A DNA stretch of 64,000 nt from Balamuthia mandrillaris (lineage: Eukaryota; Discosea; Longamoebia; Balamuthiidae): the NCBI GenBank assembly GCA_031835245.1, contig JAVKOQ010000049.1:186001-250000 (forward strand), given 5' to 3'. Shown piece by piece: positions 20,466 through 31,334 of the stretch. The notes under the pieces are model-generated. The model was given only the letters and a program-made list of their open reading frames with translations. It searched no databases and was not told where the DNA came from. A program made the translations under genes and the position numbers. The first letter of the stretch is position 1. Every line of letters starts with the position of its first letter.

Positions 20466-23400
20466 TTAGTTCTCATTCTTGGTGGCCAAATAGGAGGTAA
20501 ACATGCTCTTCAGCTCTGCCAACTCCTCGCGAGCGCTCTTCAGTTCGCTCTCGAGCTCCTGCACCTTGTTGGACAATACTTCCACGGCAGCCCTATCCGC
20601 TCTCCTCAGCTCCATGGCGCTGGTGTCCGTGACCGTTCCTTCGACATAGACGTTGCCTTTGATGTAGAGGTCGCCAGTGTCGTCCATCATCAAAGAGGTC
20701 TCATGGGAGTCACAGCCGTTGTTTGTGGAGAAGGCGCCCGTGCCGATGGCGAAGATGGGGGTGCCGCTGCCCGTGAGGCTCTCAGCGGTTGCGTTGTTGC
20801 AAACGCCAAAGACGACGCCACCAACGGTATTGGTGCGGACATTAACGCCGTGGGCAAAGGAGGCAGTGGCCAAGGCCTCCACTTTACCAAGGTGGGCTGA
20901 TGATGAAAAGAAGGAAAACATTTAAAACAACAGCTAACAACCAAGAGATGCATAAAACAGAGGAGAGAAAGGGAGTCCAGAGGGGAGAAGAGGACACAAT
21001 GAGGGAACGGGAGAACGTAAAGAAGAAGGACAGCAGTACCTAGTCCAGACGCGTGAGCACCATCAGCAAACGCTTCAAGAGTACCGTTAAACAAAGCTGA
21101 ATGAGAAAAAGCATGGAGGTGTTATAAAGTTATAAACACTGCTTGTCTGAAAAAAGAAAGAGAGATACCAGCGCCCATGGCAATTGAGCCAAATCCTTGC
21201 GACATGATTGTACCACCTTCAATAGCTGATTGAGAGCAAAGAGGAGGACGTGAGTTAGGGGAAGGAGAGGGAGAGGGAGAGGGAGAGGGAGCGTTTACCT
21301 CCACCAGCAGCGAATGCGCCATCGCTCAAGGCCACAATTGCGCTTCCATTTCTGGCTGGAAACGGAAAGAAAGACCGCAAGAAGTGAATAAACAAGAAGA
21401 AAAACTAAACAGAATGTTGACAGATAACAAGGAATAATAAAACAAGTCAAAGGGATGGTACATGAGCCTATGGCAACAGATCCGTTGCCTTCAGAGTAAA
21501 TGCCGGAATTGCGAACAGCTGTTAGGAGTATTATTAGAAACACGAAGCAAGGCGTGTTGAAAAACAAAAAAAAAAATGTGAAAGTAAAAGAAATAAAAAT
21601 GCGAGAGCTGCTTGCAAAAATAATTCTAACATACCCTCGCCAGCTGCAAAGGATCCCCAGCCCAGCGATACCAACGAAGAAGACTGGTAAGCTGAACGAA
21701 TGAGGCAACACGTTAGCAAAAGAAGGCATCTTTCTCATCCAGCAGCAAGGAAGGGAGCCAGTAACGTACATTCTCCCATAGCTATAGAGCCGAAGTTCCC
21801 GGAAAGAATCTCACTGTTCTCGTCGGCTTTAAAACGTATACGAATTCGTTTGCAAGCTCAGTACAATCAAAGCAAAAACCAATAATAAAGCAAAATTGGA
21901 GGAGCTTACCTTCTCCGTAGGCTAATGCTCCGGACTCGTTGGCAAAAATCCTTGAGCCGTCAAGTGCTGCAACAAAGAATGTACAAGAGTTAAAGAATGC
22001 AATTATCAACACATAAAACGCAAATGGCAAGAAGAAAGAGCAAGAAGAATGAAGAACGAAGAAGAGAGAAGAAGATGAAGATGAAGAAGCAGGACAAAAA
22101 GAAGATGAAGGACAATAACGCCATAAGACAGCAACAACAAAGCAAGCAAAATCCAAAACACCAAACGGGCAAAAAAAATAGTAAATAGAAAAAGTATGAC
22201 GCAAAGAGCATGTACCTGAACCAATGGCAAACGAACCGTAGAAGCTGTTAGAAATAATTTCACCGACGTCCTCGGCTGGGGCGAAAGATGTTAAGGCACA
22301 AACAAAACACGCTCACAAATGAACTCCACAAACGCACCATAGCCGAAGGCAAATGTGCCGTCGCCAAAAGCACGGATGATACTGTCGTCGTCGGCTAGAA
22401 CAGAAAATCAAATGAGTTATTTTTTCTTTTTTGCGTTTATTAATCGTCTGTTGTTTGATACGTACCAGATCCAAAAGCAAAAGCACCAGTGTCCAACGAC
22501 TCAATAACCGAACGTTCATCAGCTGTAGGTAATTGCATGGCCACATTAGAAAGAGAGGGAAGTAGGGTTAGAGCAGAGAAACCAAGAGGAGAAAAGCAGG
22601 GAACGAGAAGAATGAGCATGAACACAAACCGCTGCCCATAGCGAAGCTTCCCGTGGCATTCGCCTTCAGCATTCCTCCCGCCTCAGCTAAAAGTGTTTCA
22701 GTTACAAACAAAAACTGATGAAAGCCAAAGACAAAAAATGACGAACCGAGACCCATGGCAAATGATCCAAGGCCGTTGGACTCTATTGTGCCGTTTAACG
22801 CTGCATTGCAGTACAGTTAATTATCTTTCTTGTTCATTTCTTATTGCACCTCTCATTTGTCTTACCATTGCCCAGAGCAAAGGCACCGAATTCCGAGGCT
22901 CTCACGGTCGCATTGGTTGCTTTCAAGTTGTGTGGAGGGACGAGGTAAGAGCGTGCAACTTTTTGAAAAAGAACAAAAACGAGTGGATCACTAAAAACAG
23001 CATACCGACACCCATGGCTACAGCGCCACCTGATGTTGCTGAGAGAGAGCCACCATTCTCCGCTAATAATTATGGTTCAGAATTGTTTTTGTCACAAAAG
23101 TAAAAAACACAACGTACAAGAACAAGACTAAGAAGAAGCACAATAATAACAAAACGGCCACAGCCACGACTTACCCAAACCAGCGGCAATAGAACCACGT
23201 CCATCAGACAATAGATCAGACTGACCCCCTCTAGCTGTTTTGTTGAGAGTCAGCTTCATAATGAGAAGGAGGTTTGTTCAACTGTTGTTTGTTTGTGTAC
23301 CCTGGCCCATCGCAATTGAGCCACCCGCGCGTGACCTCAAAGTGCCCCCTGAAGCTGTAAACAACAAAATAAATGAATGAACACAACGGCGGGAATAAGA

Positions 23401-25146
23401 AAAGTTACAAACTAACCAAAGCCCATTGCAAACGATCCTGGACCATCGGACACAATAACACCACCATAAGCTAAGAGAAGAGGCGGAAGGAGAGAGCGAG
23501 ATAGAGAGATGTTGAGTGTCAGCACCGGTTTTTTAGGGCAAGCACATTATATTTTGTTCTTTTTCTTCTGTTGCTTAATCTTCTGCATTTCTGTTTCCTT
23601 CTTGCAAAATGTTATAACTCACCATCACCCAAAGCGAACGCTCCAAACCCATCAGCCTCGATGGTGGAGTCATCATCAGCTATATAAATATGTAAAGCCA
23701 GCAACAAGAAAGGGAGTGAAAGATTAGAAGGAAGAAGAAGAAGAAGAAGAAGAAGAAGAAGAAGAAGAAGAACAAGAAGAAGAACAAGAAGAAGAAGAAC
23801 GCAGAAGAAGAAGAAGAACAAGAAGGTCACGAAGATTAAGAAGGAGAAGAACGCAGAAAGAAAAAACAACAAACCAAAGCCCATTGCGACACTGCCAGCC
23901 TTACGCGAGAAAATTTCGGAACTGTTGTAAGCTGAAGGTTTGAAAAGTAAAGAAGTATCGATTATTTATGTGATATTGCAAGGGTGCAACTGGTTTAAAC
24001 AACAACAGGTGAGAAGACGCACCATCACCCATGACAATCGATCCGTATGACTCGGCCACCAAGAGGGAATTCCAGTCGGCTGTGAGTCAAAGCAAGACGA
24101 GCTTAAGAATGAAGAGAAAAGAACTACAAAAAGAGGACAATAGCCCAATGGCAGAGGGATAACAAACCAATGCCAGCTACAAAAGCGCCTGCACCTCGGG
24201 CGGACACTAAAGCACCCTCAAAGGCTGCATAACAACAAAGTAGCCCAAAAGAATAACATTCAAGATGGTTAATAGGAACAACCTAGAGTGGGTTCATGGT
24301 TCCGAAGCTTTGGACAGATTGCGTACCTAGCCCAAATGCAGTGCTGCCGTCGTAAGTTGCTTCAAGTAAACTGTTATTCTTTGCTAGACGGACACAAGGT
24401 GAACAAGTGAAACAAACACAAAGAGAGAAGCAGCAAAGAACAAGACCAACATGACCGAGAACAAGAGTTAGTAATTCCAGTGAAAGAATATTGATACGAT
24501 GATCCTAACCAAAACCAGCAGCGAAAGAGCCTTGTCCCTCGGCGGCAGTGCTCAAACCAAAGGCAGCAGAATAGAGCCCGATGTTCTGTGGGTCCCATTG
24601 ATCGTTTGCCACGGAGCCTGCTCGGAAGGCAGCTCGGCTTCCATACCACAACATACGTGCTCCTGTTCATTTTTTTTGACGAAAACATAAAAAAAACGCA
24701 AACAAACGTTCAGAAAACTTTCGAAAAAAAAACAACAAATGTGATGCGTGAAGGAAAAGACACAAACGTAAAAACGCGAGAGAGAAGAGGGAAGCTGTAC
24801 CAGGGCCAGAAGCATCCCACGCTAGCCCGTCAACATCTGTGTTGTTCTCATTAACGTAGGAGCGCGCGTACACGGATCCTCCCTGCAATCTGTAGGTGCT
24901 GTTCTCAAAGACCTGCCATGCACCGCTCAACTCGAAGAGGGTCGCCAGCGATTCGCAAAGGTTCTGGTGGTCGGGGCAAACGAAGAGGGTACCGTTGGTG
25001 GACATTCGGAAGGCAACCTCACCTTCGTGCTGGATGATGAACTCGTTGGGGTTCTCCTCCACACAATGAGGGGCGCCGATATGAGCGGCCGTAAAACCCA
25101 ACAAACAGATCACCAACAAACCTAAAGATGTACTCTTCGTCATCAT
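20466..25146 (-). CDS. Secreted protein with trimeric-adhesin (YadA-like) head repeats
   Basis: The ATG at 25144-25146 starts a signal peptide (SLGLLVICLLGFTAA). The first exon ends in an N-terminal cap; the second (about 24511-24662) reads ARMLWYGSRAAFRAGS and SAAFGLSTAAEGQGSFAAGFG, typical of bacterial left-handed beta-roll head domains. Then come about 22 exons of ~57 nt, each one repeat of 18-20 residues with consensus A-x-x-[GNS]-[GS]-x-[IL]-x-x-x-x-x-G-[SA]-[FIV]-A-x-G. The last exon gives a linker (GDLYIKGNVYVEGTV) and a coiled coil (ELESELKSAREELAELK) as stalk. There is no membrane anchor and no autotransporter barrel. Expected: a trimeric extracellular fibre. Function is unknown; origin from a bacterial gene is possible. 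Confidence 0.82.
21040..24385 (-). repeat. Array of ~22 micro-exons, one protein repeat each
   Basis: Micro-exons lie at roughly 24328-24385, 24170-24227, 24023-24080, 23875-23932, 23624-23681, 23417-23471, 23301-23357, 23176-23236, 23006-23065, 22867-22920, 22747-22802, 22630-22688, 22467-22524, 22340-22396, 22216-22276, 21911-21968, 21770-21827, 21635-21691, 21463-21520, 21297-21356, 21168-21226 and 21040-21097. The ones I checked begin and end in phase 1 (G|CT), so exons can be lost or duplicated without frameshift. Introns are 60-250 bp and unlike each other; one holds a long GAA tract (23730-23815). Confidence 0.85.
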
Positions 25147-25573
25147 CTTTGTCACCCCTTTGTCGCTCCTTGGTCTCGCACACTCTTTTTCTTTCTTCTG
25201 CGAGTCCTCCCTCGCACGTCACAGTCACCCACCACAAAGGGAGGAAGCAAGAGCGAGGCCAAAAAAGGTGTTTGCAGACAAATGGGTAAGGCAGATTGAA
25301 TGCTTCCTATTGGTTGATTTTATGAACGACGACAACTCAGGTCGTGCACAGTTTGCTCTCCACGAAAAAAACCTATTAGGTGGAACGAGCCTGTGGTCTG
25401 AGAGGAGAGAGGAGAACTGTGAAGAGAGAGGAAGGGGGAGGGAGAGAGGTGCCAAGTAAGACGGAAAGAAGAACATTGGCAGCTTAACTAGCATGGCCTC
25501 GCTGGTCAGTTGTTCTCAAGTCTGCCTGTTATTCACAAAATACAAAAGACGGTCCTTACACCAAAAGATGACT
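25147..25573. other. Intergenic, no gene seen
   Basis: Region between the head-repeat gene start and the HSBP1-like gene end. It contains a GGAGAGAGG-rich patch near 25410-25450 and no ORF with coding character. Confidence 0.55.
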
Positions 25574-26319
25574 TCACGGTCGCTGTTGCTGTTGCTGTTG
25601 CTGTGACGAGGAAGAAGGGCCTGAATGTTGTTGCCGTGGTTGCGTGGACGAAGAAGAAGGAGGAGGCAAGGACACGCCTGCACTCTCCATCAAGTCCCCC
25701 ATTGACTTTTCCAATTGAGTGATCCTTGCTCCCATGTCATCGACTAAACACACCGACCGTATTGATGTTGTTGTGTTGGTTCAACAAACAGAAAAAAAAA
25801 TAGAAAAAGCAAAAGAAAAGGCATACTCTTGCCAAGAATGGCGTCTGACATTTGCTCAAAACGAAGTTGCTGGTTGATAAAACAACGGTGTAGCGAGTTA
25901 GCAAACAGTTCTGCAAAGAAGCAGAACAAGAAGAACGGGTAGAACAAGAAGGAGGGAAAGAAAATGAACAAGAACAAGCAGAACAAGAACGAGAGGACAC
26001 GAAAAAGCATAACAGGAGCAAGAACAAGAACAAACAGCAGAGTAGAAAAAAGGAAGAAAGAAAAAAAAACGAGGATAGGACATACCATTTGTTGAAGCAC
26101 CGTTTCCACCTTTGAAAGAAGAGGGGTTAATCACACACAGCAGGGAAGGAAATTATTGGAATACCAAGAGAAAGAGAGTACCATGACGTTCAAGTCTTGC
26201 TGTTGTTGGGAAGACGGAGGCACATCGTCTTGCGCGCCAGCGGTCGGCCTGCGTGCAGGAACATTGGTATCCGCATCGCCGCTTCTGCCACTGCAGCTGT
26301 CTTCTTTCTCGCTACTCAT
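25574..26319 (-). CDS. HSBP1: HSBP1-like (heat shock factor binding protein 1) coiled-coil protein
   Basis: Spliced minus-strand gene, ATG at 26317-26319, stop 25574-25576, about 115-120 residues. After a polar N-terminal extension (46 residues in exon 1) the exons join to VETVLQQMQLRFEQMSDAIL and GKIDDMGARITQLEKSMGDLMESAGV. This follows the compact heptad pattern of HSBP1, a small trimeric coiled coil that binds HSF1 trimers and also matures the WASH complex. For the third exon the acceptor after TATCAACCAG gives the family-length helix; the earlier CTTTGCAG would add 13 residues. The C-terminus is Ser/Gln-rich. Divergent from ABP34-like copy B. Confidence 0.8.
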
Positions 26320-26547
26320 TTTGCTTTTTCTCTTTTTTTTTTTTCAAACCATTCAGGACGACATGAATCTAAAAATCGAGACGACCCGAGTAGTCTTTTG
26401 CCAAAATTTTTAAGAGGGTTCATTTTAAGGTGATTGCAATTTCGCACAATCGATCTACCCCTCAGCCCCGTTTTTGGTTTTTTTTTCGTTCTCGTCAAAC
26501 TATTGCCAACATAACAACAACACCAGCTACACTACAGCAACCCCCCC

Positions 26548-27801
26548 ATGGCACACACGTTGAACGGCTCGAACGACTTGGAGAAGCTGGAGGACCTCTC
26601 CAGCAAGACCTACAAGGAACAGGCCGTGTGGTTCCTCAATGCCTTCTGGGAGGACTTTGCCAAAGATGAGGCGGAGCGCCTGTGGAAGTTCAAGCACCAG
26701 TGCGACGAGCTGGACCACGCCAAGAAGGCCCAGGGCTGCGCTCTGGACGAGCTGCAGGCCCACCGCTTCCTCGAAAAATTCAACGAGACCATGACCGTCC
26801 AGTCCATGAGAGACAAGCTGCGGTCCACAGGAGCCATCGGTGCCAAGGTCAAGCTGGTCCCCTTGATCCACATCCTCATCATCCGCTTCAACGTGGACTG
26901 GCACACCCTGGTCAACGCCCCCCAAGGTAGCAAGGAGGAGATCGCCAAGGCTCAACAGCTGTTGGACGAAGTGCAGGCCGCCTTCCAGGAGGCCGAGGCC
27001 CGTGCAGAGGAGGCCGCTGCTGCCTTGAAGGAAGCTCAGGCAAGAGAAGCTGACGCCAAAGCCCGAGAGGCGGACGCCAAGGCCAGAGAAGCCGAGGCCA
27101 AGGCCGCTGAGGCCGATGCCAAGGCCAGAGAAGCCGAAGCTCACTCCCGCGCGGAGGAGGCCAAAGCCACCGAGGCTGAGGCAGTGGCCAAGGAGGAGGA
27201 GCTGAGGGCAGCCAAGGAGGAGCAGGAAGCGGCGTTGGCGGAGGTGAAGGCTCAAGAGGATGCCTACAACAACAAGACGGCAGAGCTGAAGAGAGCCAGC
27301 GAGGAAGGCGGTTTGGTCTCTCGCAACAAGGCCAAGAACGAGCTGGCCCAACACTTGCAGGAGGACCCTCTTCCCTTGCGTCGTGCCAAGATCACTCTGG
27401 AGGCTGCTGTGAAGAAGGCTGAGAAGGCTGCTCAGATCGCTGCTGATGCTCGCTCTGCTGCTGAGGAGTCAGCCAGGCAGGCCGAGGCTGCTGCCCAACA
27501 AGCCAGCAGCGCTAGAGCAGCTGCCGAACAAGCCGCCCGACAGGCAGAGCAAGCCAGAGCCCAGGCCGAGCAGGCCAGAGCGCAAGCAGAGCAGGCCAGG
27601 CAACACTCGGAGAGGGCCAAGGAAGCAGCTGAGGAAGCGTTGGAGGAGGCCAAGAGGAAAGTGGAGGAGGCAGAGGCGTACTTGCAGGAGGTGAAGGCTC
27701 GTCTGCCGCAGGGAGCCATCTGGTGGATGGAAAGGGAGTTGCACGAGGCGAGGGCGTATTTGCCCAAGAGCAAGGGTGGTTACAACAAGAACGAGAAGTA
27801 A
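26548..27801 (+). CDS. ABP34-like actin-bundling family protein, copy B
   Basis: Intronless, 417 residues, from MAHTLNGSNDLEKLE. Same architecture as copy A, but the N-terminal domain has EDFAKDEAERLWK and the first Ala/Glu coiled coil is shorter (unit KAREAEAKAAEADA). The second coiled coil is Gln-rich (QARAQAEQARAQAEQ). The C-terminus is GAIWWMERELHEARAYLPKS plus KGGYNKNEK. Nearly identical at the DNA level to copy C 460 bp downstream, so the two are a recent tandem duplication. The EF-hand position is degenerate as in the other copies. Expected to act in the actin cortex; inference from family only. Confidence 0.8.
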   Translation: MAHTLNGSNDLEKLEDLSSKTYKEQAVWFLNAFWEDFAKDEAERLWKFKHQCDELDHAKKAQGCALDELQAHRFLEKFNETMTVQSMRDKLRSTGAIGAKVKLVPLIHILIIRFNVDWHTLVNAPQGSKEEIAKAQQLLDEVQAAFQEAEARAEEAAAALKEAQAREADAKAREADAKAREAEAKAAEADAKAREAEAHSRAEEAKATEAEAVAKEEELRAAKEEQEAALAEVKAQEDAYNNKTAELKRASEEGGLVSRNKAKNELAQHLQEDPLPLRRAKITLEAAVKKAEKAAQIAADARSAAEESARQAEAAAQQASSARAAAEQAARQAEQARAQAEQARAQAEQARQHSERAKEAAEEALEEAKRKVEEAEAYLQEVKARLPQGAIWWMERELHEARAYLPKSKGGYNKNEK

Positions 27802-27894
27802 AGCCACCAATCACCTTTTTTTTTGTACTCTGTACTGTATTTACTGGATAGATGTGAGCTTAACTACCATTCTTCTCTTGCATCGTTTCCCTTC

Positions 27895-27994
27895 TTCTTC
27901 TTGTTCTTCTTCTTCTTCTTCTTCTTCTTCTTCTTCTTCTTCTTCTTCTTCTTCTTCTTCTTCTTCTTCTTCTTCTTCTTCTTCCTTGTCCCAT

Positions 27995-28032
<38 letters not shown>
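27895..28032. repeat. TTC tract followed by CT tract between ABP34-like copies B and C
   Basis: About 85 bp of TTC repeats (to 27983) and then about 36 bp of CT repeats (27997-28032) lie between the tandem copies. ORFs of poly-Phe, poly-Ser or poly-Glu across it are artefacts of the repeat. Confidence 0.95.
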
Positions 28033-28034
<2 letters not shown>

Positions 28035-28257
28035 CTCTCTCTCTTTCTCGCCTACCTTCCACTAGTCCTCACCGCTGTCCTCTCCTTGTGTGCACCCATA
28101 TGAAAATGAACCCTCAATGGAATTCTTTTATTGCGGTGCTTCTCCGCTGCCCCCTTTTTGTTTTTTTTTGCCGCATTCACACTCGGCACTACGCAAAACG
28201 TAACACCCGCACAACAGCAACGCGCTCGCTACCGGCAAAAACGACAACAAAAACACA

Positions 28258-29469
28258 ATGGCTCAAGTGCTGAACGGCTCGAACGACTTGGAGAAGCTGG
28301 AGGACCTCTCCAGCAAGACCTACAAGGAACAGGCCGTGTGGTTCCTCAATGCCTTTTGGGAGGACTTTGCCAAGGAGGAGGCGGAGCGCCTGTGGAAGTT
28401 CAAGCACCAGTGCGACGAGCTGGACCACGCCAAGAAGGCCCAGGGTTGCGCTCTGGACGAGCTGCAGGCCCACCGCTTCCTCGAAAAATTCAACGAGACC
28501 ATGACCGTCCAGTCCATGAGAGACAAGCTGCGGTCCACAGGAGCCATCGGTGCCAAGGTCAAGCTGGTCCCCTTGATCCACATTCTCATCATCCGCTTCA
28601 ACGTGGACTGGCACACCCTGGTCAATGCTCCCCAAGGCAGCAAGGAGGAGATCGCCAAGGCTCAACAGCTGTTGGACGAAGTGCAGGCCGCCTTCCAGGA
28701 GTCTGAGGCCAGAGCCGCTGAGGCCGCCGCTGCCTTGAAGGAGGCTAAAGCAAGAGAGGCGGACGCCAAGGCCAGGGAAGCCGAGGCCAAGGCCGCTGAG
28801 GCCGACGCCAAGGCCAGAGAAGCGGAAGCCCACTCCCGCGCGGAGGAGGCCAAAGCCACCGAGGCTGAGGCAGTGGCCAAGGAGGAGGAGCTGAGAGCGG
28901 CCAAGGAGGAGCAGGAAGCGGCGTTGGCGGAGGTGAAGGCTCAAGAGGATGCCTACAACAACAAGACGGCAGAGCTGAAGAGAGCCAGCGAGGAAGGCGG
29001 TTTGGTCTCTCGCAACAAGGCCAAGAACGAGCTGGCCCAACACTTGCAGGAGGACCCTCTCCCCTTGCGTCGTGCCAAGATCACCCTGGAGGCTGCTGTG
29101 AAGAAGGCTGAGAAGGCTGCTCAGATCGCTGCTGATGCTCGCTCTGCTGCCGAGGAGTCAGCCAGGCAGGCCGAGGCTGCTGCCCAACAAGCTAGCAGCG
29201 CCCGCGCCGCCGCGGAGCAAGCCGCCAGGCAAGCCGAGCAAGCCAGAGCGCAAGCAGAGCAGGCCAGGCAACACTCGGAGAGGGCCAAGGAAGCAGCTGA
29301 GGAAGCGTTGGAGGAGGCCAAGAGGAAAGTGGAGGAGGCAGAGGCGTACTTGCAGGAAGTGAAGGCTCGTCTGCCGCAGGGAGCCATCTGGTGGATGGAA
29401 AGGGAGTTGCATGAGGCGAGGGCGTATTTGCCCAAGAGCAAGGGTGGTTACAACAAGAACGAGAAGTAA
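28258..29469 (+). CDS. ABP34-like actin-bundling family protein, copy C
   Basis: Intronless, 403 residues, from MAQVLNGSNDLEKLE. It differs from copy B mainly by loss of one coiled-coil unit on each side and a few substitutions (SEARAAEAAAALKEA). Third-position differences are few and clustered, as expected of recent duplication or gene conversion. The central block EEELRAAKEEQEAALAEVKA is identical in the copies. A CT repeat at 29532-29567 follows the gene. Confidence 0.8.
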   Translation: MAQVLNGSNDLEKLEDLSSKTYKEQAVWFLNAFWEDFAKEEAERLWKFKHQCDELDHAKKAQGCALDELQAHRFLEKFNETMTVQSMRDKLRSTGAIGAKVKLVPLIHILIIRFNVDWHTLVNAPQGSKEEIAKAQQLLDEVQAAFQESEARAAEAAAALKEAKAREADAKAREAEAKAAEADAKAREAEAHSRAEEAKATEAEAVAKEEELRAAKEEQEAALAEVKAQEDAYNNKTAELKRASEEGGLVSRNKAKNELAQHLQEDPLPLRRAKITLEAAVKKAEKAAQIAADARSAAEESARQAEAAAQQASSARAAAEQAARQAEQARAQAEQARQHSERAKEAAEEALEEAKRKVEEAEAYLQEVKARLPQGAIWWMERELHEARAYLPKSKGGYNKNEK

Positions 29470-29527
29470 ATAACGGCAATTGCCACCTTGCTCTGTACTG
29501 TAATAAGAGTGAACATTTGCTTTCGTT

Positions 29528-29570
<43 letters not shown>

Positions 29571-29628
29571 GCTCTCTCCGCTCACGTGAATAACCCGAGT
29601 TAACAAGAAAACGCCAAAAGAAAAGGAG

Positions 29629-31170
29629 CTAAAGATTTGATAGTTTTTCTAGTAAAACACACCCACCGCTTTGAAGCACATCAGGAGGAAGATCACAGAG
29701 TTTGGTGGCATTTGGCATAGGCTCCCCTGTGTTCACTGATATCAAGTACAGTTTCTTTCCAAACAATAACATGAGTCAAACAGACAAGCGTTGCAAGAAG
29801 CAGGAAAAAGAACGAAGAGAGGAGGTTACCTCAGCACCCATTTTGTTATTGAGATTCTCGATGCGACCAGCATCAGCGATGATGTCCAGCACTTTGCCAA
29901 CGACGTGGTTCTTGTTGAAGAACATCATCTTTGGTTGGACTTTGCTGTCCATTGGGAAAAGCACTTCTAAGTAGTACCGATTCTCTGCCGGTATCCTCTC
30001 ATCGCCCTGCGAAAGAAACGTATCGTGAGAAGCGAAAAAAGAAATAGAAGAGAAGCAGGAATGCAGAATGAGGAGAGAAAGAGAGAGAAAGAGAGAGAGA
30101 AGAATAAGAAATAGCGAAACCTTGGCAGTTGACTTCATGCGCATGAGTTGCACTTTAGCACTTTGTTTCTTATTTCGATGATTCTTCAAAAAACCTTCTA
30201 TACGACTTAACACAGAAGCTTGGCGTTGTTTGTGCTTTTGTAGCTCCTCAGCTCTGGCAGGAGATACTGAAGCGGAGGATTCGGGCGAGTTGCTGGGATC
30301 GTTCTTGCATCGATGATCTGAAGGTGCTCTGTGCCTATTGTGTGTTTAGTTATTTATGAGTTAGTCTCTCTATCTGCCTCTCTCTCTCTCTCTCTCTCTC
30401 TATTTAGTTTGTTTCTTGTTTTGGCCTCTCTTCTCATTTTTACAATGTGGTGGGTGTAAGTACCGCAAACAAAAGTTCTTTCTGCAGTATGGACAGATGA
30501 CAGGAACCAATTCGCCGCCCTTGCACGTCTTCACGGAACATGGATTCGACTTCTCAGGTTTGGTAGTCTCAGTCGTTGGACATCCCGCTTGAATGTGTTC
30601 ATCCATCTGCACATACTGAGCATTAGAGATGACGAAAAGGAGAAAGCAGAAAGAAGAATGAAGCATGAAGCATGAAGCATGAAAGAAAGAACTGAGAGGA
30701 AAGGAAACGAAAGAGAACGTTGGCAAGAGAAAAGAATTCGAGCAGGACAGAGGAGAAAAAAATAAGAAGAAAAGCAACAAAGAGGAAGCACCTTTGCGTT
30801 GACATCCTCGCCGGGGGCTACGCGCACAAGTGCGCCACACAATGGACATGAAGGCAAAACTTTCTAAAGCAAAAAAAAGGAGGTGTGGTGGTTTCAGTAT
30901 TCACAACAACCTTCCCAAGAAGAAGAAGAACATGTGTAGTGGTACCACTTACGTCTCTTGTTTCATGCAACTCGCACTGGTGGTCTTTGTATTTGTGATG
31001 CTCCAAACAAAAGATCCTGTGGCAAGCGTCGCAGGTGAACGGCAAAAAATCTAAGCTTTGCGCGTCAGCAAAACCAACATGATAAGAAATGTGGATGGAG
31101 AGAAAACGTGCGTACCCAGCTGCTTGCAGTCACGCTTTGAACACTGCTTGCCAAGCGAAGGGAACTCCAT
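29629..31170 (-). CDS. ZFAND1: ZFAND1/Cuz1-like AN1 zinc-finger protein
   Basis: The ATG at 31168-31170 gives MEFPSLGKQCSKRDCKQLDF, the classic AN1 start. The first AN1 finger follows (FTCDACHRIFCLEHHKYKDH), then a second (VICPYCRKNFCLRHRAPSDH plus Cys after splicing 30458 to 30336). The C-terminal half has a ubiquitin-like fold as in ZFAND1/Cuz1: YLEVLFPMDSK, PKMMFFNKNHVVGKVLDIIA, KLYLISVNTGEPMP. ZFAND1 recruits p97 and 26S proteasomes to arsenite-induced stress granules; that role is inferred. Six or seven exons; stop at 29629-29631. The intron at 30337-30460 has a CT tract on the plus strand, i.e. GA on the sense strand, unlike other introns here. Confidence 0.88.
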
Positions 31171-31238
31171 CACACACACCGACCCCTTTCTTCCTTTCAA
31201 TCTTTTCTGCGGAATGACAACCATGAAAGGCATGCAAT

Positions 31239-31247
31239 GTCGACAAT
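31239..31247. promoter_or_regulatory. TGTCGACAA word in the ZFAND1/FMO divergent promoter
   Basis: The 9-bp word TGTCGACAA lies midway in the 164-bp gap between the ZFAND1 start (31170, minus) and the FMO start (31335, plus), followed by ATCGATGACGTGG. The same word occurs in the promoters at 8978 and 18711. Function inferred. Confidence 0.4.
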
Positions 31248-31334
31248 TTTATCGATGACGTGGCACATCTTCAGATTTTAAAATATGCAAGTAATTTGAG
31301 GAATGCTAAGAATTTAGAAAACAAAGAAGAAAAA

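Noticed and set aside
21040-24385. CRISPR-like array of regularly spaced short similar units
   Set aside because: Units vary in DNA sequence, conserve a protein consensus with splice sites at both ends, and spacers differ in length; they are exons.
27823-28273. Poly-Phe, poly-Ser and poly-Glu ORFs
   Set aside because: Translation of TTC and CT microsatellites.
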